64,000 bases of DNA. It comes from an uncultured Bacteroidales bacterium (GTDB taxonomy: Bacteria > Bacteroidota > Bacteroidia > Bacteroidales > WCHB1-69). The stretch spans positions 87,178 to 151,177 of the forward strand of contig ONCM01000020.1 of assembly GCA_900316305.1 (NCBI GenBank), in the 5' to 3' direction. Under the pieces are notes generated by a model that worked only from the letters and a program-made list of their open reading frames with translations, was not told where the DNA came from and did not search any database. Position numbers and translations under genes: made by a program. Within the stretch, counting starts at the first letter, position 1. Each line of letters opens with the position of its first letter. Shown here piece after piece: positions 31,458-40,604 of this stretch.

Positions 31458-33677
31458 ATGAGAAAAACGCTCTCCCTGATTGCAATTTACATGCTGCTTA
31501 CAATGGGTGCGATAGCCCAGCGCCCTATCAATGGGCTGGCACACCGTATTCTCGGCAACAAAGACACCCATTTTATCTTTGTGTGTCAACCAGATACTAT
31601 AGATTTTTTTCAGATTGAAGCCGCATACGAGCACCACATCCTCATTATCGGCAACAACGACAATTCGTTAGCCATGGGGCTGAACTACTACCTCAAACAC
31701 ATTGCGGGCGTGCATGTCTCGTGGCTGTTATGCGAACCTGTAGAGCTGCCCGTCGAGTTCCCGACTCCTCCCGAGACCATCCGCAAGGAGGCGCTCGTCA
31801 AAGACCGCTTCTTCCTGAACTACTGTACTTACGGCTACACAATGCCGTGGTGGAAATGGCCGCAGTGGGAGCGGTTCATCGACTGGATGGCGCTGAACGG
31901 CATCAACATGCCGCTGGCCATCACCGGGCAGGAGGCCGTCTGGTACGAGGTGTGGAAGGAATTCGGGATGACCGACGAGGAAATCCGCAGCTACTTCTCG
32001 GGACCGGCGCACCTCCCGTGGCACCGCATGGCCAACCTCGACGGTTTCGGCGGTCCACTGCCAATGTCGTGGTTGGAAGGACAGAAGGATCTGCAACAGC
32101 AAATCGTCGCCCGCGAGCGCGAGTTCAACATGACGCCGGTGCTGCCCGCCTTCGCCGGACACGTACCCAAACGTTTCGCCGAGATGCACCCCGATGCTGA
32201 CATCCAGCAGCTGAGCGCATGGTGCGGTTTCGAGCCCACTTACTTCCTCAACTCCGCTGACCCGCTCTTCGCCAAAATCCAAAAATCCTTCATGGACAAG
32301 GAGATAGCCCTTTTCGGCACCGACCATATCTACGGCGTGGATCCCTTCAACGAGATGGACCCGCCCAGCTGGGAGCCCGACTATCTCGCCAACGTGGCCC
32401 GCAACATCTACACCTCTCTGCAGCAGAGCGACCATCAAGCCCGCTGGCTGCAGATGACCTGGGTGTTCTACTACAAACGCAAGTCGTGGACGCCCGAACG
32501 ACTCCGCGCCTACCTCACCGCCGTACCACAAGACAAACTTGTACTGCTCGACTACTTCTGCGAGAAGACGGAGGTGTGGCGCACCACCGAGGGCTTCTAC
32601 GGGCAGCCCTTCATCTGGTGCTACCTCGGTAACTTCGGCGGCAACACCATGCTGGTGGGCAACATTAACGAACTGGAAAAGAAACTGGATGTCGCGCTGA
32701 AGGAGGCTGGGACGAATATGACCGGCATCGGCTCCACCTTAGAGTCCTTCGACGTAAGTCCGCAAATCTACGAGTACCTCTTCGACCGCGCGTGGGAGAG
32801 CAAACCCGATGTGCATCAATGGATTGATGATTGGAGTTACCTTCGAGCGGCTTCTCATATTTATAAGAATGACTGGCAACTGCTGAACGACAGTGTCTAT
32901 AAGGACTGGTCATTTTACGGACTCGGCACGCAGTTGGTAGCGCGGCCGTCGTTGGAGGGTCACGGAACCTACTACACCAAACCCTACTATTCCTATAGCA
33001 ACGACACGCTGAAAGAAATCTGCATGGCGTTTGTCACCAAATGGTCCAGCAAAGATAATGTCGATTACTTCGGACCACCGTGGACATGGAAAGACACCTA
33101 CCTATACGACCTTGTCAACCTCTTCTCGCAGTGGATGGGCAACCACTTCATGGACATCCGCAACGACTTCACGATGGCGTACAAGAGCCGCGATATCAGG
33201 GAGATGGAACGACAGGTAGAGATCGCCAACCAGCTGTTTGCGGATGTCGATACGCTACTCAACACCCATCCCGCCTTCATGTTGGGTCCGTGGGTTGAGT
33301 CGGCCCGCGACTGGGGTACCACCGACGAGGAGAAGGACTACTACGAACGTCAGGCTCGTACATTACTCACCATTTGGGGTGGACCCATTCTCAACGACTA
33401 CGCCAACCGGATGTGGGGCGGCTTGGTCGGCGACTACTACGCCAAACGCTGGAACCTCTTCTTCGAGGCGGTCATAAAGGCCGTGAAAGAGGGCAAAGAG
33501 TTCGACGAGAAGGCCTTCGGCGAGGAACTTTCCAAATTCGAACACGCTTGGACCGAAAATCACACGAAATACCCCGTCGAGCCACTGGAGCTGAAACGCG
33601 AATTGCCGAACGTCATGAACGTTCCGTGCCCTGCATTCGATGCGGCGTGGAAGATTTACAAGCGGTGGATGAAGTAA
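31458..33677 (+). CDS. Alpha-N-acetylglucosaminidase (GH89)
   Basis: A 739-residue homologue of human NAGLU, which removes terminal alpha-linked GlcNAc (for example from heparan sulfate or mucin glycans). A signal peptide (MRKTLSLIAIYMLLTMG, then AIAQ) shows export. Family motifs: an N-terminal small domain, WWKWPQWERFIDWMALNGIN, AVWYEVWKEFGMT, YGVDPFNEMDPPSWEPD with the acid/base Glu299, and TLESFDVSPQIYEYLFDRAW with the second catalytic-region Glu at 429. Length matches the family. Start at 31458, after the promoter at 31426. It stands at the edge of the polysaccharide locus; a 26-codon remnant of a second GH89 3' end lies at the other edge (59587-59664). Confidence 0.93.
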   Translation: MRKTLSLIAIYMLLTMGAIAQRPINGLAHRILGNKDTHFIFVCQPDTIDFFQIEAAYEHHILIIGNNDNSLAMGLNYYLKHIAGVHVSWLLCEPVELPVEFPTPPETIRKEALVKDRFFLNYCTYGYTMPWWKWPQWERFIDWMALNGINMPLAITGQEAVWYEVWKEFGMTDEEIRSYFSGPAHLPWHRMANLDGFGGPLPMSWLEGQKDLQQQIVAREREFNMTPVLPAFAGHVPKRFAEMHPDADIQQLSAWCGFEPTYFLNSADPLFAKIQKSFMDKEIALFGTDHIYGVDPFNEMDPPSWEPDYLANVARNIYTSLQQSDHQARWLQMTWVFYYKRKSWTPERLRAYLTAVPQDKLVLLDYFCEKTEVWRTTEGFYGQPFIWCYLGNFGGNTMLVGNINELEKKLDVALKEAGTNMTGIGSTLESFDVSPQIYEYLFDRAWESKPDVHQWIDDWSYLRAASHIYKNDWQLLNDSVYKDWSFYGLGTQLVARPSLEGHGTYYTKPYYSYSNDTLKEICMAFVTKWSSKDNVDYFGPPWTWKDTYLYDLVNLFSQWMGNHFMDIRNDFTMAYKSRDIREMERQVEIANQLFADVDTLLNTHPAFMLGPWVESARDWGTTDEEKDYYERQARTLLTIWGGPILNDYANRMWGGLVGDYYAKRWNLFFEAVIKAVKEGKEFDEKAFGEELSKFEHAWTENHTKYPVEPLELKRELPNVMNVPCPAFDAAWKIYKRWMK

Positions 33678-33748
33678 CGTGACGTGCTCAGAATTGTTTT
33701 ACGCCTATGAACATATTAGGAACAGCCAATCAACATATTTGGAATGGC

Positions 33749-34828
33749 TCATGAACATATAGTGCATTTCTGATGTGTCGAACACACTTCATTAAATTGA
33801 AGCACACGGCTGACCCCTTCTTTAAGGAAAATCTGAGGCTTCCAGCCCAATTGCGCAATGGCAGTCGTATCCAAGGCGGTGCGACGATAGGCACAATACC
33901 CTTTCTGCCCGCCTTCCGACACCACAACCCGAATCTTCCGATCTTCTCTCAACACTGCCAATAGCTGCGCCAAATCCTTGATACTGACTGGTTCTGTCTC
34001 ATTAGCCAGATTATAGGCCTTGGCCGTTTCCCCATGAAAGAGAACGGTAAACATGCCCACGACGGCATCTGTCACATAAAGGAATGCGCGGACAGCCTCT
34101 CCACTGCTTTTCAACACAATATCCCGGCCTGCCACCACATCGCCCATCAGGTCGGCCATCACCCTTCCGTCGTTCTCCAATCTCATCGTCGGGCCATACG
34201 AATGAGCAATACGGACAATGTTATAAGGAATGCCATATTGCAGAAAGTAGCTCCTCAGCAAGGTCTCTGCGGCCCGTTTGCTCTCGGGATAGCACGAGCG
34301 GTCATCCTGCGGGTCGAGCGTGCCGTATGCCTGCTCATCCAACAGCTCTGCCTCCTCGTTCTTGCCATAGACCTCGCGTGTGGAGGCAAAGATGACTTTC
34401 GCGACTCCCGAAACACGAGCCCAATCCAGCACATTCATCGTTCCCACCAGATTGCACCTCATGATGCCCACAGGGTCAGAATTGATGAAATACGGGCTGG
34501 CATTACCGGCCAGATGGAACACGTAGTCCACCTTCCCCTCGTATGCGATGGGCTCGCAGACATCCTGAATCAACAGATGGAAATAAGGCTCGCCTACATA
34601 CGAGCCGAAGAACTGCTCTGCCTTCTGGCGATTTCGGCAAAGCGCCACCACTGAGACATGGATGCCTTCCCGCTCATGCAGATGGAGCAACAGCCAAGTG
34701 ACATACGAGGCCAACATGCCTGTCGCCCCGGTGACGAGGACGGTCTTCCCGTCAAGCTCACCCCACGGCAACTTCGCCTCGCACATTTCCCGCAGATCCT
34801 CTATGACAACCTCTCTTTTCATAATCAC
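33749..34828 (-). CDS. Extended SDR, NAD-dependent epimerase/dehydratase
   Basis: A 359-residue nucleotide-sugar-modifying enzyme. The Rossmann motif is TVLVTGATGMLASYVTW, followed by VFHLAGNASP, FASTREVYGK and the catalytic Tyr-x-x-x-Lys in SCYPESKRAAE. It would epimerise, dehydrate or reduce a nucleotide-activated sugar. As the last gene of the minus-strand operon it lies 24 bp after an IspD-like cytidylyltransferase and next to a CDP-glycerol transferase-like gene, so a CDP-linked substrate is a fair guess. In Haemophilus, a related pair fused in one protein makes CDP-ribitol, but there the reductase is of a different subtype. Confidence 0.85.
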   Translation of the reverse strand: MIMKREVVIEDLREMCEAKLPWGELDGKTVLVTGATGMLASYVTWLLLHLHEREGIHVSVVALCRNRQKAEQFFGSYVGEPYFHLLIQDVCEPIAYEGKVDYVFHLAGNASPYFINSDPVGIMRCNLVGTMNVLDWARVSGVAKVIFASTREVYGKNEEAELLDEQAYGTLDPQDDRSCYPESKRAAETLLRSYFLQYGIPYNIVRIAHSYGPTMRLENDGRVMADLMGDVVAGRDIVLKSSGEAVRAFLYVTDAVVGMFTVLFHGETAKAYNLANETEPVSIKDLAQLLAVLREDRKIRVVVSEGGQKGYCAYRRTALDTTAIAQLGWKPQIFLKEGVSRVLQFNEVCSTHQKCTICS

Positions 34829-34852
34829 AATTCACTCTTCACTAATCACTTC

Positions 34853-35569
34853 TTAAAACCCAAACACCGCACTCTCTTCTCTCGCCTCTATGATGGCTTT
34901 GAACATAAAGTAGTCGGCAGGCGTCGTGACCTTGATATTCTCAGCCGTTCCGCTGATGGTGTGCAGTTCGTAACCATAATGTTTCATCATGGAGCAGGTG
35001 TCCACGAAATCATGCCTTCCCTCCGCCAACGCTTTCTGATGGGCCGCCAGCACATCTTTCAGCACAAAACATTGTGGGGCTCTGACCATCAGGACGGAAT
35101 CGCGATCGGGCACCTCCAGCGAGCCGTCTGTTTCCTTGATGACGATGGTCTCCATCGCGGGCACACATACGACACTGTTCCCTTTCTTCTTGGCGACTTC
35201 TATGGATTCAACAATCGTTTTCTCCATCGCCAAGGGGCGCACACCGTCGTGTATCAGCACCAAAGAATCCTCCGAGAAATGTTGTTTGGCGCATACCAGC
35301 CCATTATAGATGGAATCCTGCCCTTTTGCGCCACCGGGTACGATATCCGCCACTTTCGTCAACGCATATTTCTCCACCTGACCACGCAGATAAGGAATCC
35401 AGTCTTCCAGACAGACCACCACGATGGCGTCAACTGTCTGGATATGTTGAAACACCTCGATGGTATAGACCACGATAGGTTTCCCCCGGAACTCCAGAAA
35501 CTGCTTGGGGCGACTATGGTTATAGAGTCTGTTCCCTTGTCCTCCTGCAAATATTACGGCTATATTCAT
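34853..35569 (-). CDS. IspD/TarI-family cytidylyltransferase
   Basis: A 238-residue cytidylyltransferase of the IspD/TarI family, which joins CTP to a sugar- or polyol-phosphate (methylerythritol-P, ribitol-5-P). Seen: IAVIFAGGQGNRL and RPKQFLEFRGKPIVVYTI at the start, LIHDGVRPLAMEKTI in the middle and TISGTAENIKVTTPADYFMF near the end. Location between a polyol-phosphate transferase and an SDR gene argues for a capsular CDP-polyol role, not isoprenoid synthesis; TarI-like is inferred. It overlaps the upstream TagF-like gene by 4 bp. Confidence 0.85.
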   Translation of the reverse strand: MNIAVIFAGGQGNRLYNHSRPKQFLEFRGKPIVVYTIEVFQHIQTVDAIVVVCLEDWIPYLRGQVEKYALTKVADIVPGGAKGQDSIYNGLVCAKQHFSEDSLVLIHDGVRPLAMEKTIVESIEVAKKKGNSVVCVPAMETIVIKETDGSLEVPDRDSVLMVRAPQCFVLKDVLAAHQKALAEGRHDFVDTCSMMKHYGYELHTISGTAENIKVTTPADYFMFKAIIEAREESAVFGF

Positions 35570-36816
35570 ATTTTTTTAGGTATTTGTATCGGATAATCAT
35601 TGGGCCATTCCACTGTCTTGCCATTCAGGAAATCCGCCATCTTCTGTGCGATGTCCTTGGCTGCATGGCCCGTCTCGTTCAGCCCCATTCTCACGGCAAA
35701 GGCATCCCACTTCTTCAGATATTCCTCCATGTCGAAAGCCTTCACGTTCTGCTCCATTTCGTCGTTATTCTTGGCATACGGGAAGGGGAGTTCTTCCATT
35801 TCGTAATAGACGCCCCGTTCCTCATACTTATACGCCTCGAAGTCTGTGGCGTACGTGAAACAGGGGATGCGCCTCAGGGCGGCGTCGAAAACACAGCTCG
35901 AATAGTCGCTCACCATCACGTCCGTCGCCATCAGCAACCGTTGCATGTCGGGATAGTCCGTCACATCCATCACCTCTGGCTGCGCTTCCAGACAGCCTTT
36001 CGCGTAGTGTCTCAGTTTGGGATGGAATCTGATGAGCATCGTCCATTCTCCCCCGAACCTCTCTGTCAGAGCCTGTTTCAATCGCAGCATATCCAAGTCG
36101 TAAACCTTCATATCGACATGTTGTTCTTTTTCGAACCGAAGTCGCCAAGTGGGGGCATAAAACAACACCTTGTGGGTTTTCGGAATACCGAGCTCCCTAC
36201 GAGTCCGTTCGCCATCCTCAGGATCATTCCGTACGAGAATATCGTTTTTCGGATAGCCGCATTTCCAAATTGGGCCATGGTATTTGAATGCTCTCCGGTA
36301 TATTTTCGAGAGGTGGTCGGAGTTTGAGATAAAGACATCTGCCATATTTGAGGCTTTTTTCAGAAATACGGCGTTTTCCTCGGTAGCATAAAGGCCAATG
36401 CAATCCCCGGCCACTTTCTTGATGCCCAGTCCGCCATGCCAGGTTTCCACATACAGCTGGCCTTTGCGCTTTACGAAATAGTCGGGTACTATAACATTAC
36501 TATTCCATATCTTGGCCGTGATATACTCATACAGCCATTGCCAACTGCGCCATTTCACAGGTCGAATCCATGCTGGTAGTTCGTATTCATATTTGGGATC
36601 CTTCACCCAGACGATATCCAAATCAGGAATGAGCTTATGAAGCTCTTCCATGATATACTTCTGGTTGTCGTCATAGCGGCTGCCAGCTGAAACACAAGCC
36701 AAGACTTTATTCTTCTTTATCGGAAATATGCGCAACAGGTAGAACAAGACAATTATCATTGCCCCACCCACTGGCCTCAGCACAGGCCTTGTCATCTTCC
36801 ATATTTTCTGTTTCAT
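35566..36816 (-). CDS. CDP-glycerol/ribitol glycerophosphotransferase family protein
   Basis: A 416-residue enzyme of the TagF/TarF/TarL family, which moves glycerol- or ribitol-phosphate from CDP onto a polymer. An N-terminal hydrophobic stretch is followed by WHGGLGIKKVAGD, VFISNSDHLSKIYRRAF, the acceptor/CDP-side LFYAPTWRL, and MVSDYSSCVFDAALRRIPCF, the C-terminal nucleotide-binding signature of the family. Teichoic acid enzymes are usual in Gram-positives but also occur in Gram-negative capsule loci. The pair with a cytidylyltransferase means that the product probably contains phosphodiester-linked polyol. Confidence 0.88.
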   Translation of the reverse strand: MKQKIWKMTRPVLRPVGGAMIIVLFYLLRIFPIKKNKVLACVSAGSRYDDNQKYIMEELHKLIPDLDIVWVKDPKYEYELPAWIRPVKWRSWQWLYEYITAKIWNSNVIVPDYFVKRKGQLYVETWHGGLGIKKVAGDCIGLYATEENAVFLKKASNMADVFISNSDHLSKIYRRAFKYHGPIWKCGYPKNDILVRNDPEDGERTRRELGIPKTHKVLFYAPTWRLRFEKEQHVDMKVYDLDMLRLKQALTERFGGEWTMLIRFHPKLRHYAKGCLEAQPEVMDVTDYPDMQRLLMATDVMVSDYSSCVFDAALRRIPCFTYATDFEAYKYEERGVYYEMEELPFPYAKNNDEMEQNVKAFDMEEYLKKWDAFAVRMGLNETGHAAKDIAQKMADFLNGKTVEWPNDYPIQIPKKI

Positions 36817-36827
36817 CTTAATTTACC

Positions 36828-37781
36828 TTAATCAATTGGATTAATTTCTATAAAATTATTCTTATCAGTAGGACGTATTTTCATCCACCGTAAAACATCA
36901 CCTACAGCAGTTCTTATCTTTGTATAAATGGACCTGTTATCTACCTTTATTCCCCTCCATTTCGATAAATTTTGGTATTTATAAAAAGAACTACTATAAG
37001 GATTATGGTACTTGATATACTTCGTCCAGGGTTTTCCTCCTGTGTAATGGATAATCACAGGATCCTTACGAGCCTCCAACACTTGCTGCTCATACTTCCA
37101 ATAATCGTATAGCGGCTCTTTCCAGAGATGCCCATGCTGAAAATTAAATTTAATGGGAAGCATGATTTTCTGCTCATGGAACACATCATTCAGCACATCT
37201 TGATCATGGTAGACAAGTTGCGCGTGGTGTTTTTGTATGCAGTCCAGAAATCGCTCCAAAGTATGATGTTCTCGCCAGTATTTCAAATTAATAAGCAACA
37301 TGCCAGAATTAAAATACCCCCACGATGGCGAGTATTTTAAGCGGTTATATCTGTCAATAACACCCTCTCGCATATCAGGAACGGCAGCCAGGGCATAGCC
37401 CGAAACATCCGTATTCCATAATTCCGTCAAAGAGTGTCTGACGATGATGTCTCCGTCAAAATATAACACCTTGTCCACTTTTTCTGGAAGTAATGCTGAC
37501 AGAAACAGGCGATAATACGCAGCTCTTGGGATCCTTTTGTCTATATTGGGGAACTGATTATCTATCATATTGAGGGGAATTGGATAGAATGTGATGGCTT
37601 TGCCCTTATAGGAAGCAAGTAACTCCTCCAGGTCATTGCATTGACTGGTTGAGACGTCCGTATCTGTTACAAGATGAAAATGTATATCCACCTTTGGGTT
37701 GTTCTCGCAGACGGAGATCATCATGACGCCAGTGGGCATCACATTTCTTTTATCAGTACAAGCAACTATATCCATAACCAA
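36828..37781 (-). CDS. Glycosyltransferase family 8
   Basis: A 317-residue GT8 retaining glycosyltransferase. It has the GT8 start (MDIVACTDKRNVMPTGVMM), the Asp-x-Asp motif in VLYFDGDIIVRHSLTELW, WGYFNSGMLLINLKYWRE, the later DQDVLNDVF and the HYTGGKPW motif near the end, as in LgtC-like galactosyl- or glucosyltransferases. The N-terminal ATG overlaps the stop of the last GT2 copy. The gene is AT-rich compared with the genes downstream, like the GT2 array. Confidence 0.9.
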   Translation of the reverse strand: MVMDIVACTDKRNVMPTGVMMISVCENNPKVDIHFHLVTDTDVSTSQCNDLEELLASYKGKAITFYPIPLNMIDNQFPNIDKRIPRAAYYRLFLSALLPEKVDKVLYFDGDIIVRHSLTELWNTDVSGYALAAVPDMREGVIDRYNRLKYSPSWGYFNSGMLLINLKYWREHHTLERFLDCIQKHHAQLVYHDQDVLNDVFHEQKIMLPIKFNFQHGHLWKEPLYDYWKYEQQVLEARKDPVIIHYTGGKPWTKYIKYHNPYSSSFYKYQNLSKWRGIKVDNRSIYTKIRTAVGDVLRWMKIRPTDKNNFIEINPID

Positions 37782-38692
37782 AAAGCGTATATGTATAACA
37801 TGACTTGATATATCATAGAATGGCCTTTACAAAGGTCGTTAATTGCTTTCAATTTTGACGGATATATCTCGTCGAGCTTATAAAAGTAATATTTAAACAA
37901 CCTGCGGTCCTGTTTTAACATTCTCCATAGATAAGGCTTTAGCTTACGTTCTCTGTCAAATTTGTTTTGTATCAAAAATCTGTCCGCACGAAAAACCACT
38001 TTTGCCCTTATTTCTAACTCTCCTGGTTTAGAACAAAAATCTGAAGCTAAAGAGTTGGGACGGAGAGTGCAAACATAGAGGACTGTATTGACTACATTAA
38101 TGCTTTTAGCATGATAACCTGATTGTATAGAAAATAATATATCATTAGCATACATTACTTCGTCAAATCTGATATTGTACTTGTTTATCAAATCTCTTTT
38201 AATCAATTTGCTCCATGGAATATCCAACTTAACTCTAATAGGCCAGTCGTCTCCATCTAAAAAATATTGATCAATTACCCTATTTAAATTAATATCTCTA
38301 ACATCTTCTATATTAACATTATCAGAAAGAACTGACTTCATTTTGAAGATTATGATATCTGCTTCTGAATCGTTATAAGAAAGAATCATATCGTACATAC
38401 CTTCAACAAAAAAGTCATCAGCATCAGCAAACAGTAGCCATTTCCCTTTAGCATGATCTAAACCAACATTCCTGGCATAGCCAGCACCTCCACCTTTTGT
38501 CGTGCGGATGAATTCCAAATAAGGCCGAGATAGTTCTGGATATTTTTCCAAATAGGTGTCTGCCTCTGGGCTGTTGTCATCCACCACGATTACCTGAATA
38601 TCCTTAGATACAGGTATCGACTTCAGACAACGCATCAGCAAGTCTGGAATATCGAAATGAGGTATTATGATACTAAACAACGGCTTATCCAT
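37766..38692 (-). CDS. Glycosyltransferase family 2, tandem paralogue 5
   Basis: A 308-residue GT2 enzyme, last of five tandem paralogues. The GT2 catalytic domain is clear: FSIIIPHFDIPDLLMRCLKS, QVIVVDDNSPEADTYLEKYP, GGGAGYARNVGLDHAKGKWL and FADADDFFVEGMYDM (DxD). Residues 1 to about 115 are nearly identical to the other copies, but the C-terminal half (acceptor side) differs. It starts MDKPLFSIII without the extra N-terminal segment seen in copies 2-4. It overlaps the previous copy by 28 nt, and its stop overlaps the GT8 start. The product probably adds a distinct sugar of the ABC-exported polysaccharide. Confidence 0.88.
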   Translation of the reverse strand: MDKPLFSIIIPHFDIPDLLMRCLKSIPVSKDIQVIVVDDNSPEADTYLEKYPELSRPYLEFIRTTKGGGAGYARNVGLDHAKGKWLLFADADDFFVEGMYDMILSYNDSEADIIIFKMKSVLSDNVNIEDVRDINLNRVIDQYFLDGDDWPIRVKLDIPWSKLIKRDLINKYNIRFDEVMYANDILFSIQSGYHAKSINVVNTVLYVCTLRPNSLASDFCSKPGELEIRAKVVFRADRFLIQNKFDRERKLKPYLWRMLKQDRRLFKYYFYKLDEIYPSKLKAINDLCKGHSMIYQVMLYIYAFWLWI

Positions 38693-39648
38693 ATTAGAAA
38701 CGAATACAAGTACAATTTGATTTTAAATCTGCAAGAACAACTTTTACTGATGTCTTTGAGCGCGGCTATCTTTGATGTATAGATTTCGTCCAATCTTGTG
38801 AAGTAGTACTTAAATAAATTCCTGTCCTGGCTTAACATCCTTTTTATGTAAGATACAATTTCTCTTCCTTGGCTCATATTGTGTTGAAATAAAAAAGAAT
38901 CATATCTGAATGCAGCTCCTGCTCTAATTCTTAATTCATCAGGTTTTTTACAAAATTCATAAGTCGCTGAACCTTCATGAGATGTCACGACATATAGAAC
39001 AGTATCAATGGCTTCGATCTTCTTTGCTAAACAACCTACATGTACGGAAAAAAGAATGTCATTAGAATACTTGATTTCTTCAAAACGAATGTGATGATTC
39101 TCTACCAGACTTTTCTTAATCATTTTACCCCATGGTACATTATATCTGGTTCTTACTGGCACCTCATCACCCGTTTTGAGATAAATATCCATTATTTTAT
39201 CAATATAGCCACTTCTGGATGATTTGCAGTTCAGATTATCAGAATAAACTGCCCGTTTCTGGAAATAGATAACATCGGCGTCAGATTCTGCATACGTAGT
39301 AATAATATCATACATTTCATCAACATAAAAGTCATCAGCATCGGCAAACAGCAGCCACTTCCCTTTTGCACGATCCAACCCTACATTCCTGGCATAGCCA
39401 GCCCCTCCCCCTTTAGTCGTTCTGACGAACTCCAGATAGGGGCGCGACAACTCTGGATACCTTTCCAAGTAGGTGTCAGCATCGGCACTATTGTCATCGA
39501 CTACTATCACCTGGATGTCCTCAGACACAGGAATTGACCTCAAGCACCGCATTAGCAGATCCGGTATGTCTTTATGAGGTATGATGATACTAAACGTAGG
39601 ACTCACCGATGTCATATTAGCCGTAATACTTACAGAATTCTTGCCCAT
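38665..39648 (-). CDS. Glycosyltransferase family 2, tandem paralogue 4
   Basis: A 327-residue GT2 paralogue with the shared N-terminal half (FSIIIPHKDIPDLLMRCLRS, VVDDNSADADTYLERYPE, FADADDFYVDEMYD) and its own C-terminal half. The first codons MGKNSVSI overlap the end of the preceding gene by 19 nt, so the internal Met12 (39615), directly before SVSPTFSIII, may be the real start. Overlap points to translational coupling. Function as for the other copies, with a different acceptor likely. Confidence 0.88.
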   Translation of the reverse strand: MGKNSVSITANMTSVSPTFSIIIPHKDIPDLLMRCLRSIPVSEDIQVIVVDDNSADADTYLERYPELSRPYLEFVRTTKGGGAGYARNVGLDRAKGKWLLFADADDFYVDEMYDIITTYAESDADVIYFQKRAVYSDNLNCKSSRSGYIDKIMDIYLKTGDEVPVRTRYNVPWGKMIKKSLVENHHIRFEEIKYSNDILFSVHVGCLAKKIEAIDTVLYVVTSHEGSATYEFCKKPDELRIRAGAAFRYDSFLFQHNMSQGREIVSYIKRMLSQDRNLFKYYFTRLDEIYTSKIAALKDISKSCSCRFKIKLYLYSFLIWISRCLVS

Positions 39649-40604
39649 ACCATAATTGAATATAAATAGAACTTGATCTTAAACCTTAGTGATTTGCCTT
39701 TACTAATATCCCGTAATGCCGATAACTTTGACGGATAGATTTCTTCCAACTTGAAGAAGTAGTACTTGAACAACCTCCTGTCATGCGTTAACATCTTAAC
39801 TAAAAAAAATTTCAATCGATGCTCTCTACAAAAATCATTTTGCAGCATAAATTTATCCATCCGAAAGGCTGCCTCTGCCCTTAGTCTCAACTCATTAGGC
39901 TTCAAACAAAAATGATACATCTGGGAATTAGGACGATAAGTGACAACATAAAGGACTCTATTGACAACCTGAATTGTCCTTGCGTAATAGCCTATCTGTA
40001 AAGAACAATAGGCATCATCAGCATACATTACTTCGTCAAAACGGATGTCGTGTTTGACCATCACATCTCTTTTAACCATTTTACCCCATGGTACATACAT
40101 TTGTGCTCTAATAGGCCACTCGTCACCGTTTGATAGGAAATTGTCAATATTTTTATTCACGTGAGAACACCTTTCCGTTATTATACTTATATCTTCCGAA
40201 AGAACCGACTTCTTTTTGAAGTATATGGCATCCGCATCAGAATCAACGTATGAGCAGATGATACTGTACATATCATCAACATAAAAGTCATCTGCATCGG
40301 CAAACAGCAGCCATTTGCCTTTAGCATGCTCTAATCCCACATTCCTGGCATAGCCAGCCCCTCCCCCTTTTGTCGTTCTGATAAACTCCAGATAGGGGCG
40401 TGACAGTTCCGGATACCTCTCCAAGTAGGTGTCAGCATCTGCACTATTGTCGTCTACCACAATCACTTGAATGTCCTCAGATACAGGGATTGACTGTAAG
40501 CACCGCATTAGAAGATCCGGTATCTCTTTATGAGGAATGATAATACTAAATGTAGGATGCATTGTTTTTAGTGTTTGTTGAATATTCACAGAATCCTTGC
40601 CCAT
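39630..40604 (-). CDS. Glycosyltransferase family 2, tandem paralogue 3
   Basis: A 324-residue GT2 paralogue. The catalytic half carries FSIIIPHKEIPDLLMRCLQS, VVDDNSADADTYLERYPE and FADADDFYVDDMYSI. The C-terminal half shows CSLQIGYYARTIQVVNRVLY and KYYFFKLEEIYPSKLSALRD, the latter a segment conserved near the end of all five copies. The start overlaps the preceding stop by 19 nt; Met15 (40562), before HPTFSIII, is an alternative start matching the end copies. Confidence 0.88.
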   Translation of the reverse strand: MGKDSVNIQQTLKTMHPTFSIIIPHKEIPDLLMRCLQSIPVSEDIQVIVVDDNSADADTYLERYPELSRPYLEFIRTTKGGGAGYARNVGLEHAKGKWLLFADADDFYVDDMYSIICSYVDSDADAIYFKKKSVLSEDISIITERCSHVNKNIDNFLSNGDEWPIRAQMYVPWGKMVKRDVMVKHDIRFDEVMYADDAYCSLQIGYYARTIQVVNRVLYVVTYRPNSQMYHFCLKPNELRLRAEAAFRMDKFMLQNDFCREHRLKFFLVKMLTHDRRLFKYYFFKLEEIYPSKLSALRDISKGKSLRFKIKFYLYSIMVWARIL

